The notes beneath the pieces were generated by a model. That model made no database searches. It was not told the DNA's origin and saw nothing but the letters and a program-made list of their open reading frames with translations. The position numbers and the translations under genes are program-made. A DNA stretch of 64,000 nucleotides, taken from the NCBI GenBank assembly GCA_964020155.1, contig OZ026564.1, forward strand, positions 447,501 to 511,500, given 5' to 3'. Below are positions 1 through 26,379 of this stretch, in pieces. Origin of the DNA: Chondrilla cf. caribensis. Its lineage: Eukaryota > Porifera > Demospongiae > Chondrillida > Chondrillidae. Positions within the stretch are counted from its first letter, which is position 1. Every line of letters starts with the position of its first letter.

Positions 1-11
1 TACTCTGTTTA

Positions 12-65
12 ATTGTTTGCCTCTCTATTTCCCTCTGGTTTGAAGCGTGTGTGTCTGGGTCTAAT
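12..65 (+). pseudogene. Decayed signal-peptide exon (gene B type)
   Basis: This stretch matches the first exon of the gene that starts at 8846, including the tail coding for W-F-E-A-C-V-S-G-S-N and the GTAAGT donor at 66. The position of the start codon is lost and a TAA lies at 9-11 just upstream in the same frame. The following 400 bases also resemble intron 1 of that gene, with matching patches near 200-245 and 400-445. It is probably the dead 5' end of another tandem unit lying mostly left of the window. Confidence 0.5.
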
Positions 66-473
66 GGTAAGTGCTTTGTACTCTGAACATGGTACAAGTT
101 ACAAATCAAAACTTTCGCAAGTCCGTAGCGTCAGTTTAACTTAAGATTACTTGTAGGCCTACCGATTGTAGATAAGGTGCAAGAAATAAGCGTGACCAGG
201 ACAACTTCTCAGGAGAAAATCCGTTCTCCTCGCTATCGATGGCCGAATACAGGGATAATGGGAATTAAGCCGAGGTAGGTTTACTCCGCCAAATTCAGTT
301 GGACAAGAACGAAAACATCACTACATCCTCCCATACATGGCCTAAGTCGTATATACCGTCGGTTTTGTTGCATTCGAATCGCGTGGTAAAGATGGTGCGC
401 GTAAGCGTTCTTGTGGACTAGTATTGCGCATTGTATTGAGTCGGTATGACTGGTTCATTTATCAGACCTGAGT

Positions 474-665
474 TGGATACGGGCAATGTGGTAGCTATAG
501 GGGACTGTAGCCTCCGACTAGATTATACACTGATCTTGTTACATTTGATATGAAATACACGACAAACCACCCAATAATGGGCATTGTTGTGCACGTGACT
601 TGTGACCTCATCCCCGGCTATCTATGACGCAACCCACCTCAGGTGGTTAGGGACTGTTTGCTGAG
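474..665 (+). promoter_or_regulatory. Duplicated 5' flank of gene A
   Basis: About 190 bases upstream of the ATG at 666 recur almost unchanged before the ATGs at 19064 and 26380, and more divergently before the dead copy at about 6575. Shared blocks include GGACTGTAGCCTCCGACTA, ATTATACACTGATCTTGTTA and AAATACACGACAAACCACCC. Conservation in front of four first exons suggests core promoter or 5' UTR. No TATA box was placed with certainty. Confidence 0.45.
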
Positions 666-2163
666 ATGACTCGATCAGTTTTTCTCGTTCTTTGTTTGCT
701 TATTTTCAACGTCTTCGACGTCTGTTCATCTCAGAGTACTGGTGAGTGGTTAGATGATGACTATGGATACGAGGAGGGTTTGGTTCGGTTCCGTGACCGA
801 TCGCGAACCTGCTCCATCCCGAACTATCCCTTAAGCTTCTCTAAACCTGCTGATGTTTCTCTAATAACCATGCAGTCCTTCCTTTACGTACGTGGATTAT
901 ATGCTGGAATCATCAGGTATTAGGATAACACGGGGTGATGTCTTTCACTCAGCACTTCTTGTAGTAAAGTTATCCTGCTTCAAATCTACAGCTATTTGTT
1001 CCTGCATTTCCTCCTGAAGTTGGCCTTGTCCTTCTCCTCCATCCCACTGGATACTCTCCTCGTTGCAGATAATTTTCAATGTCTTGAAGTTTCCCTGGAT
1101 CCATCTAATATTTGATATTGATATGAAGAGGCCTAGCCTGACTGTACCTTTTATGCTAGCCATCTTCTAGCACCTCTAGCTGAACTCTTTAGCTCCTATC
1201 ACGGGAGGTCATGATCATTTATTCCTAGAAGGGAGGGGTCATTCACACCTAAGGAAACAATGACCGGGGGTTCCTCCATCTTGTCTGCATTCACTGTCCT
1301 CCATCTTGTCTACGTTCACTGTCCTCCATCTTGTCTACAATCACTGTCCTCCATCTTGTCTACAATCACTGTCCTCCATCTTGTCTACGTTCACTGTCCT
1401 CCATCTTGTCTACGATCACTGTCCTCCATCTTGTCTACGTTCACTGTTCTCCATCTTGTCTATATTGACTGTTTCTGTCAGAAATATTCATCCGATTTGA
1501 GCAAGAATCATATGAGGTCAGTGAAGATGGTGGGAGCTTCAACATTAGATTGGTGTTAGTCAATGGTACCGTTCTCAGCCCTTTGGATGTGTCCATTGTG
1601 TTCATGGACGGAACAGCACATGGTAGGTGATACTGGTGAGTATGCCCCTGTCATTATATGATTGACCACGCCCACTTCCAAACAGAATTTGAAGATTTCA
1701 TTTCGGACATGTCCACAAATATTGCCTCATTTGGAATTGGTGAGACTGAATCCTCCATGGTTACTGTGTACATTACTGAAGACAAATTGGTTGAGGGGAA
1801 TGAAGACTTCACTATCAGAGGAGTACTGGGTGCTGACACAGCAGCTAGGGTTGAAATCCTCCCTCCTAACCCGCGAGTGACAATCATCGATGATGACTGT
1901 GAGTCAGTACATACACCATGCCATGTGGTGTGTACCAGTAGATGCACGTACACCAGTACATACATACTCTGTTAATTACATACATGTGTTCATATTCTGC
2001 TATCATTAGTGCTCACTGTTGGGTTGACTGAGGATGCAGTCACTGTTACTGAAGGAACTGATGATGTGGTGAAAGTAACAGTGAAGGCTGATGTTCCATC
2101 AGGTTTCCCATTTCATGTGTTCATCAACCTAATGGATGGAACAGCTAAGAGTACGTATGGATG

Positions 2164-2232
<69 letters not shown>

Positions 2233-5213
2233 ACTACTCATCCCATCCTTCACAGGTGGTACTGACTTTGTTGGTGATCGGATTAGAGTAGACTTTGGTC
2301 AATCCGACATATTCCAGACAAGTGTAGATGTCTCCATTCCTCTGATTGACGACAATACTGCTGAGGAGAGGGAGCGCTTCACAGCCAGACTAGAGGTGCC
2401 TCCAGAGTTCACCAACAAGAACATCATAGCTGGTGGTATTGTGAGGACACGGGTGACTATTGTTGATGATGACTGTGTGAATGTGACCATGAACACAGAC
2501 AAGGTCACTGCTACTGCAGGTATAGTTCCCTAATTACACTATCATAGTAACAGCAGGAGTATATACCGGATATTCACTCCTCCAAGGAGCTACACCTCCT
2601 CAGTTAATAAGGAGTCTGATTAGAACATATTCAGAAAGTGTAAAGTATTCCTGGATCAACTGATCTGATATTGCTCAATACATCCAACCTTTGACTTGTG
2701 GTCCAAATTTGAACAGGCTTCCAAATCTATCTTCTCCATCTTAAGTATATTCATTGTCCTGCATGTGGTCCAGGGAAATGATCCTTTCAATAAACAAATA
2801 CAGCCAAGGGGTTTGAAGTAGCATTAGTATATTCTGTTCCGAAGCTAACTGAAGATTCTTAGTCTCCACATTGACAATGAATCAATTAGTTTTACTATTG
2901 ACGATAATTGTAACTTGCTTCTGATTTTAAAGGGCCTATGACATGGAAAATTTTTATTCCATTATCTGATGAAGAATATCAAATAAATAACAACGGCGAC
3001 AATTCAAGTGCTTCGAATCGTTTGCAAACGGTCGATTTCGCTCACTTCCAGTTTCGTTCTTCGTGAAAACGGACATTTTTATTGGTAAGCGGTATGACGT
3101 CACAAGTTGAACGGTCAGTATGGTGAACAATACAAATTCTATAGTATTTTCAGCCTCGTATGCGAACGTTGGTCGATCTAATGTCACTTAGCCTGCTTTA
3201 CTCTACATTGTCATAGATGTGTGCCAGAGGAACTGAGTGAGGTTTCAATCTCTCAGAGGTTCTGCAAGGAGAGGCTGTAATCAAGTCAAGTAGCTGAAAA
3301 CAAGCAAACTTGATATAATGTATTGTTTATCAGGCCTGGAGCAAGCAGTTTCGGTGTGGTCTGGCAAATATGCTGATAAAATGACTACATATTATTAATT
3401 GAAATGTCAATAAATCAAATAAGTGCTGTTTGGCTAGGTGACATCTTATGGTTGAGTTGAGGCTGGAAAGTTTGTGGTTTGTTTTTAGAGATTTCCATTG
3501 AACTTTATCCATAAAATTAATAAGTGCTTTGGTCGGTGAGGAGAAAGTGAGCATGCAATTTGAGAAGCTGAAACTGCCTAGAGAACAGTCCGAACTAACC
3601 GAAAGATGAAGAGGTAATGTCCGAACAGTAAATCGTGTGCATTTACCGGCAAGACAAATCAGGAATTTTGATGCGCGTGCACAACCTGTAAAGTTCTCTA
3701 GCGCGAACCTGTCCATTTACGGTGAAAAGCTCCTCCCTGCTTCAAAATCCTGCCACATATTGATCCTTTTTGCTCGTTCGTTTTGCTAACGAATTAGACG
3801 TCCTTCAATTCGTTGATTGACATTGCGTCGGGCAGTTGTGCAATACATGTATCACATGACCTGCTTCCAAGATGGCGCTTCTAGACAGCCGTCGACAACG
3901 TTCGCTATCGATTTCCCTGAACGGCTTAAAAATGAATTCTTCCTTCTATGCTTTTAGTTATGGAGAATTTTAGTTCAGTCAGATCCATACAGGTGATTTG
4001 CACACATCACATTTGGTGAAAGCCAATATTCTAAGTTTTTTTTAGGAGATTTGCCTGAAAAGTGGTCTGGCAAATGAGGACTTGCCGGACCACTTGCGCC
4101 GGCCTTGTTTATTGCCCCTTAGAAATTGATAACTAGATAGTACATCATCTAAGATGTGATTTAAGTTTGTTAACACCACTGGAACACTGCTGATGCATAT
4201 GGTATGCACTGAAGATTAACTGATACAACTCTTACAGTGTTAAGTTGAATATCTGCCACATTCCTTACATTGAACTGTACAGAATGGAGCCCCATAACCT
4301 GTGCAGTCAATCTAAGGGTACCTCCTTGCAGTACAATGTGTCCCTGGTTGTAGACGCAGCTGAGTACTTTTCACAAGTGTACTACTAGGTGTTGCATATC
4401 TGAAAGTATGGTGAAAATATAAATGCACACATGTCTAATATCCATGAATATGATACAATTCTATTCAGAACATTAATTGAGCATTCAAACTGGTCTTTTT
4501 TGTCTATATTCGAGCTTCTATCAGTAGCCAATTCGTCAAATACTGTAAACGGTTCGAGGTGATACAGTGACTTTTACGTAACTTTTAAAGCCCCCTAGGT
4601 ACCTTCCTTGTAGTCATTATCCGTTAATATAGCTTCGCTGTGCTCTTGATATATTCAAAAATTGCTTCGTTTAAGAAATTGCTTCGAGAGAAGCTCAATC
4701 TTCTGTACAAATCGTATACAAACAGTGATTTCCATTCCTCCCATCACAAGAAAAATGGAAACACCCACACAAATAATCGAAAAATGGCTGATTTTGCATC
4801 AATTTCAGAATACTCCACCTTAGAGCTGATATTTGATCAAAAGAATATAACCTGGGTTATTTTTTCGTTATGAACTAACATTTAAGCAAAAAAAATTTCC
4901 TGTGTCATAGGCCCTTTAATTACCAATTAAATACCTCAAATTATGGATTTATCTGATATATCCATTAACATGGCTTATAGAAAGTTGTGGTGCATTAATG
5001 TTTAAGACGTCCTTTATACTAGCCATCACACATGAGCGTATAAACATGTATTCCATCCAAATAGTACCACTTGTGAGCTTTGTGGAATCAAATGTCACTG
5101 GAGGCAAGGGAGATGTTGTCAAATTGAGGGTGAAGCGAACGGGATGTAATATAAATAAAACGAGATGTAAAGTTCGTATAGAATCAACCACTGCTAAGAA
5201 AGGTGTGTGTGTT

Positions 5214-5281
<68 letters not shown>

Positions 5282-5304
5282 GTGTATCTGTGTGTGTGTG
5301 TGTG

Positions 5305-5374
<70 letters not shown>

Positions 5375-5663
5375 ATAAGTATACTTCGTGCATACTTATT
5401 ATTATGTGTATGCATATGTGTACATGCATGCTGTACAATGTACATGTGTTTCTGTGTGCATGCATCCTTCAGGAGTGGACTTTCATAAGAAGACAAAGTC
5501 AGTTGTGTTCAAAAAGCTGAATGTATGCTCTGAAGTGAGGACTGTCAGAGTTAAGCTGTTGACTGGAAACACAAACTGTTTCCGTGTTGTCTTGGAATGC
5601 AAACCAAAGGACTTGATTGGATGTAATGAGCCGTCAGCTACTGTGTGCATTCAAGGGAACTGA
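666..5663 (+). CDS. Gene A: secreted protein with three Calx-beta domains
   Basis: Predicted exons are 666-741, 1482-1622, 1686-1898, 2010-2150, 2256-2519, 5065-5202 and 5473-5663. They sum to 1164 nt, or 387 residues. Exon 1 codes a signal peptide ([15 protein letters not shown]... then CSSQS, a likely cleavage site) and ends in phase 1, as do all later junctions. Domains are the exon pairs 1482/1686, 2010/2256 and 5065/5473. The second halves show the Calx-beta pattern of an acidic E-x-x-E-x-F turn and end in I-x-D-D-D. The last exon ends VCIQGN-stop, and its cysteines suggest extracellular disulfides. Calx-beta folds are beta-sandwiches that often bind calcium. The donor of exon 5 is ambiguous: 2475 matches the paralogues but is weak, and 2520 adds 15 residues. 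Both keep the frame. The last long intron carries nested transposons. The role is not shown by sequence; sponge aggregation-factor-like adhesion is an inference. Confidence 0.75.
1269..1480 (+). repeat. 25-bp minisatellite before an acceptor
   Basis: About eight copies of a 25-bp unit, CTGTCCTCCATCTTGTCTAC plus five variable bases, end directly at the CAG acceptor of the exon starting at 1482. The unit is pyrimidine-rich. The same repeat precedes paralogous exons at 15980, 30329 and 36940 and the pseudo-exon at 54200. Confidence 0.9.
2166..2230 (+). repeat. (CA)n microsatellite
   Basis: An uninterrupted CA run lies in the short intron between the two halves of the second Calx-beta domain of gene A. 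Confidence 0.95.
2931..4915. mobile_element. TTAA-flanked DNA transposon, nonautonomous
   Basis: The ends are inverted: AGGGCCTATGACA starts at 2931 and its complement TGTCATAGGCCCT ends at 4915. Both ends are flanked by TTAA (2927-2930 and 4916-4919), the target duplication of the piggyBac and Kolobok superfamilies. No transposase is recognisable in the roughly 2 kb interior. A second element is nested inside at 3331-4104. It lies in the last long intron of gene A. Confidence 0.75.
3331..4104. mobile_element. Nested hAT-like MITE
   Basis: Imperfect inverted ends start CAGGCCTGGAGCAAG and finish with the complement of GGCCGGCGCAAGTGG. A matching inner block (GTCTGGCAAAT) also occurs near both ends. 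The flanks are an exact 8-bp direct repeat, TTGTTTAT (3323-3330 and 4105-4112), which is the hAT target-duplication length. There is no coding capacity. It inserted into the older TTAA element. Confidence 0.75.
5203..5373 (+). repeat. (GT)n microsatellite beginning at a splice donor
   Basis: The GT run starts at the donor of the exon ending at 5202, so the 5' splice site itself is part of the microsatellite. Short interruptions occur near 5213, 5279 and 5305. Confidence 0.9.
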
Positions 5664-6563
5664 TGTCACAGTGAAGTAGCTACTCATATTATGGTGTGTA
5701 TTACTCCAAATCTCAACCTTATGTTAGTTTTGTAGTACATAAACACAATAGGAGATGTAGTAACTGCTATAGTCTACACATGCAGGTTGCAGCAACCACT
5801 GTGTGCATTCAACACTCCTTTGTGTGTACACACAGTCGTCCAATTTATCAAATATAGTTACAAAGTGGAGTGTATTACTCTAGATCTCATCTGTATGTTA
5901 GTTTTGTAGTACATAAACATGATTAAAGATGGTAACAATTGTTATAATATACACTTAAACTCTACTGTGTGCTTCTAGAGAATCAATGTCACATTTGCAC
6001 TAGCATAGTATAGTGGTTTTCTGTAGTATCTAGTACATTAATTTTATAATTATTATAATGCATAAACATATACTATTATTAACTACAATTCTAGTGATGG
6101 CTATACACAATTTTATGTGTACGTATAGTCATATGATCTATGCATATAGTTACAGAGTAAGGACATGTGCCATATACTTGCCATGCTAGGAAGAAAATGA
6201 AGTACGTAAATTGAAAATGTGAATGATCAATCTTATACTAAAAAGTGATGGAGAAATGTATCTGCATGTATGCCATTTTTACCCTAAATCTGAGTTAGGG
6301 TAGTGTAGCCTCCTAATATAACTTATACACTGATCTTGCCCTGTTAGAGTACCTTCAATATAAAATACACGACAAGCCATACTTTGGACCAATTAGATGT
6401 GTGAGCTACAACTTCCTACCCGCTAACGCAAGGTCACGATCAATTAACCTCGCTACTGCTCGGAAAATACACGATAAATTTAAACCATGCAGCCAACGAT
6501 GGTTAGTGACTTCTTTGTGGGGTATAATGACCACTTCATCCCCGGGTATCTGACGCAGGTAGT
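5664..6563 (+). other. Intergenic: duplicated 3' flank of gene A
   Basis: No gene is seen. Blocks of 5663-5860 recur after the relic last exon at 8353-8540 and at 25860-26060. They contain the shared phrases CACAGTGAAGTAGCTACTCA and TTTTGTAGTACATAAACA. From about 6300 the sequence becomes the diverged 5' flank of the dead copy. Confidence 0.6.
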
Positions 6564-8352
6564 TAGGTACTGTTTGCTGAGATTACTCGATCAGTTTTTT
6601 CTCGTTCTTTAAATTTGTTTGCTTATTTTCAACGGGTTCGACGTCTGTTCGTCTCAGAGTACTGGTGAGTGGTTAGATGTTGACTATGGATACGAGGAGG
6701 GTTTGGTTCGGTTCTGTGACCGATCACGAACCTGTACCATCACGAACTATCCCTTGAGCTTGTATAAACCTGGTGATTTTCGTTATTGACCATGCAGTCC
6801 CGCCTCCACGTAGGGTGTGGCATCGAATTCCGGACGTCATGATAAACCGGACGCTCGATCTCGGCGATGGAGGTAGCTACAACCTTCAAATTTACACCAT
6901 CGGACAAGCACACGAATTGAACTAGGTAGACCATGTTAGGGATGCACAGGCCGCTTTTCACAAAAGTTATTCCAAGAACGAAAAACTTCCGAAATAATAT
7001 TATTCCGGACGGAGGTCATGTAATTCCGGACAGCGGCTGGTACGCGTAAAAGAGAAGGTTCCTGTCAACTTTTATTGGATTACCTGATAGACACATTCAA
7101 GAGCTTCTTACACTGTAATCTTCGAAAAGAATCTCTTTACGGTTATGAAGAATGGTCCCTCTACACGAATGTGCTAGATGCATTATATTCCGGACACTTC
7201 TCACAGTAAAAAGTCGATGTGATTCATCGAATATGACCACAACGGTCAGAAAACAGTAGTTTCTCTAAGAATTGGATGATGAACATCATAAAATTCATGG
7301 AAATTATCGACTTTGGTACCGGAAATGTGCAACGTTATTAAGTTTCGGCCCGTTTTTAATAACGTTGCATATTTCCGGTACCAAAGTCGATAATTTCGAT
7401 GGATTATGCATTCTCTAAGAATTTTATGATGCTCGTCATCCAATTCTTAGAGAAACTACTGTTTTCTGACCGTTGTGGTCATATTCGATGAATCACATCG
7501 ACTTTTTACTGTGAGAAGTGTCCGGAATATGATGCATCTAGCGCATTCGTGTAGAGGGACCATTCTTCATAACCGTAAAGAGATTCTTTTCGAAGATTAC
7601 AGTGTAAGAAGCTCTTGAATGTGTCTATCAGGTAATCCAATAAAAGTTGACAGGAACCTTCTCTTTTACGCGTACCAGCCGCTGTCCGGAATTACATGAC
7701 CTCCGTCCGGAATAATATTATTTCGGAAGTTTTTCGTTCTTGGAATAACTTTTGTGAAAAGCGGCCTGTGCATCCCTAACATGGTCTACCTAGTTCAATT
7801 CGTGTGCTTGTCCGATGGTGTAAATTTGAAGGTTGTAGCTACCTCCATCGCCGAGATCGAGCGTCCGGTTTATCATGACGTCCGGAATTCGATGCCACAC
7901 CCTACCTAGTCTAAAAGTATAATAGATTCAACAAGTGTTAAGATAACTCGGGGTGATGTGGACGGCCGGGGTGCTTTACACTGCTGCTGCTGATGGTGTA
8001 ACTATGTTTTAAGTGTCTCCCACTGTTCAAAACCCTTAAATTCTAAACTCGGTGTTAAGACAATAAAATCGTCGATTCATCCATTTCTATCATCGAATTA
8101 GTATCCATTTATTATGGCACCTGATCCTTTCGTATCTGCCTAGGGCGTCTATAAGAGTGTACTGTGTTATACTATAAATGAGTGCATGGATCCAACGTGT
8201 TTTGATAGCCACTCCTTAATTTTGTAAATCAGTCTTCTTAATTAAAGTTTGTCTCTTCAACCAAATTTCCACGTTGTCCAGGAATGCAAACCAAGGGTCC
8301 TGATGGGATGTCTTAGGCTGTCAACTACTGTGTGCATTCAAGGGAACTGATG
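6564..8352 (+). pseudogene. Dead copy of a gene A-type Calx-beta gene
   Basis: The first-exon homologue begins near 6583, but its ATG has become ATT and extra bases disrupt the signal-peptide frame (CTTTAAATTTG). The GTGAGT donor and about 100 bases of intron 1 remain. The intron is then replaced by a 1.1 kb inverted repeat. At 8268-8350 only the end of the terminal exon survives: a VQECKP-like stretch, then the block coding CIQGN-stop. No internal Calx-beta exon remains, so this unit lost its centre by deletion. Confidence 0.75.
6811..7904. mobile_element. 1.1 kb near-perfect inverted repeat (fold-back element)
   Basis: The left arm, starting TAGGGTGTGGCATCGAATTC, is mirrored by the right arm ending GAATTCGATGCCACACCCTA. 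The arms are each about 530 bases and meet around 7350-7370 (GCAACGTTATTAA / TTAATAACGTTGC). Only scattered mismatches are seen, so the element is young or kept homogeneous. It contains several copies of TTCCGGAC. No transposase and no clear target duplication were found. It sits in intron 1 of the dead gene copy. Confidence 0.9.
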
Positions 8353-8845
8353 TCACAGTGAAGTAGCTACTCATATTATGGTGTGTATTACTCTATATCT
8401 CATAAGTACATTAGTTTTGTAGTACATAAACACGATAGGGGATGAAGTGACTGTTGTAATCTACACATGCAGGTTGCAGCAGCCATTGTGTGCACTCAAA
8501 ACTGATGTTATTATTGACTACAGTTGTAGTGGTGTTTATATACACACTTCTGTGTGTACGTACACACACAGATATTATGTTGAATACATCTCAACACCAC
8601 AATGTCATCATATTTTGATTATGTGATAAGTGCATACATCAAGGGTTCACAAGGCACTCTTCACCAACTCTCCACAGATGTGTGGTGTATTAGCGGCTTC
8701 TGTCCTTGTGGCTAACCGTGTTGTTGAGATGGATCTGAAAAGGTCATTTGACAATTTACACAGCTAATACAGTTATGATCAAGTAGGGTACACATAGTGC
8801 ATAAACAACTTTATTGTCACACACAGCAGGAGTGTTTCCACTGTG

Positions 8846-18475
<9,630 letters not shown>

Positions 18476-18601
18476 TAATACACTGCAGTATACCAGGTGC
18501 ACTAGTGTAGTGTAGTGTACCCAATTACAAGGGCACATTAATTATAGCATTTACAGAATTTGATTTTGTTGTAAGCATAGTATAGCTAATCATACATTAC
18601 G

Positions 18602-18607
18602 AATAAA
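18602..18607 (+). other. Polyadenylation signal of gene B
   Basis: AATAAA lies 127 bases after the stop codon, at a plausible distance for the 3' end of gene B. Confidence 0.5.
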
Positions 18608-18839
18608 ACATCATAGTATTGATATCTATATCGAGTGCACAGTTTAATTGGTATACGTACACATTTGTGATCTAATTAAATAATATAGTCCTATTGATGC
18701 TTCATATTATTATATAGTTATAACTTAGAATCAAACTATATTATAATAGACATGTTATATGGATTTAATTAAATACCTAGTAACAATGTTCCAATGTCAC
18801 TGTTATGTAGTGATAGTGGGATGTATGTGCATGCCATCT

Positions 18840-19063
18840 AATTTCTAGACCTGAGTTGGATACGGGCAATGTCGTAGGGGACTGTAGCCTCCGACTAAAT
18901 TATACACTGATCTTGTTACATTTGATATGGAATACACGACAAAACATCCAATGATGGTCATTGCTGTGTACGTGACTTGTGACGCTTAATGACCACCTCA
19001 TCGCCGGCTATATATCTATGACGCCGGCATCCCACCACAGGTGGTTAGGGACTGTTTGCTGAG
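18840..19063 (+). promoter_or_regulatory. Duplicated 5' flank of gene C
   Basis: This is the same conserved upstream block as at 474-665 (CCTGAGTTGGATACGGGCAATG through GGTGGTTAGGGACTGTTTGC), ending at the ATG at 19064. Confidence 0.45.
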
Positions 19064-25629
<6,566 letters not shown>

Positions 25630-26164
25630 GTGAGTGCCTTCTATCAGGTATGATGTTGTCTTTTGCTCAGTCAGCATCAAAAGTAATACTCATTCTCTGG
25701 TAACTTCTGCATAATCTGTATTGTCACACAACTTGTGGTTCAAATCTGAATTGCTCCCAAATCCATCTTCTTCATCTTATGTATATTCATTGTCCTCCAT
25801 AGGGTCTGGAAAATGATCCTATGAATGCAGGCATATGCATCCAAGGGATTTGAAGTAAAAGTATAAGTTGTAGTGGTGTTTACACACACCTTTGTATGCA
25901 CACATACTCACGCAATTTATTAAATATAGTTACAAAATGGTGCGAATTACTCTAGCCTGTCATCAGTACCTCAGTTTTGTAGTACATAAACACGATTAGA
26001 GATCGTAATGATTTTGCTATGATATTATACAAATGCAGCTTGTGACATCTACTGTGTGCATTTCAGAGAATCAATGCCACATTTGCACTAGTGTAGTATA
26101 GCGGTTTTGTAATCCAATGCATCTAAATTAATAGTGGAATGTACGTACATGTCATCTTATTTCT

Positions 26165-26379
26165 AGACTTGAGTTGGATATGAGCAATGTGGTAGCTATA
26201 GGGGGCTGTAGCCTCCGACTAGATTATACACTGATCTTGTTACATTTGATATGAAATACACGACAAACCACCCAATAATGGACATTGTTGTGCACGTGAC
26301 TTGTGACGCTTAATGACCTCCTCATCCCCGGCTGTCTATGACGCAACCCACCACAGGTGGTTAGGGACTGTTTGCTGAG
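26165..26379 (+). promoter_or_regulatory. Duplicated 5' flank of gene D
   Basis: Third intact copy of the conserved upstream block before an MTRSVF-type first exon. It is almost identical to 474-665. Confidence 0.45.

Noticed and set aside
3330..3716. Minus-strand frame of 128 codons as a gene
   Set aside because: It lies wholly within the nested hAT-like element, has no recognisable domain and resembles a chance frame.
5203..5520. Long frames of Cys-Val or His-Thr repeats
   Set aside because: They are translations of (GT)n or (CA)n microsatellites; the same applies to the similar frames near 10300, 16570, 31000, 43500, 44500, 48800, 58200, 59400 and 63700.
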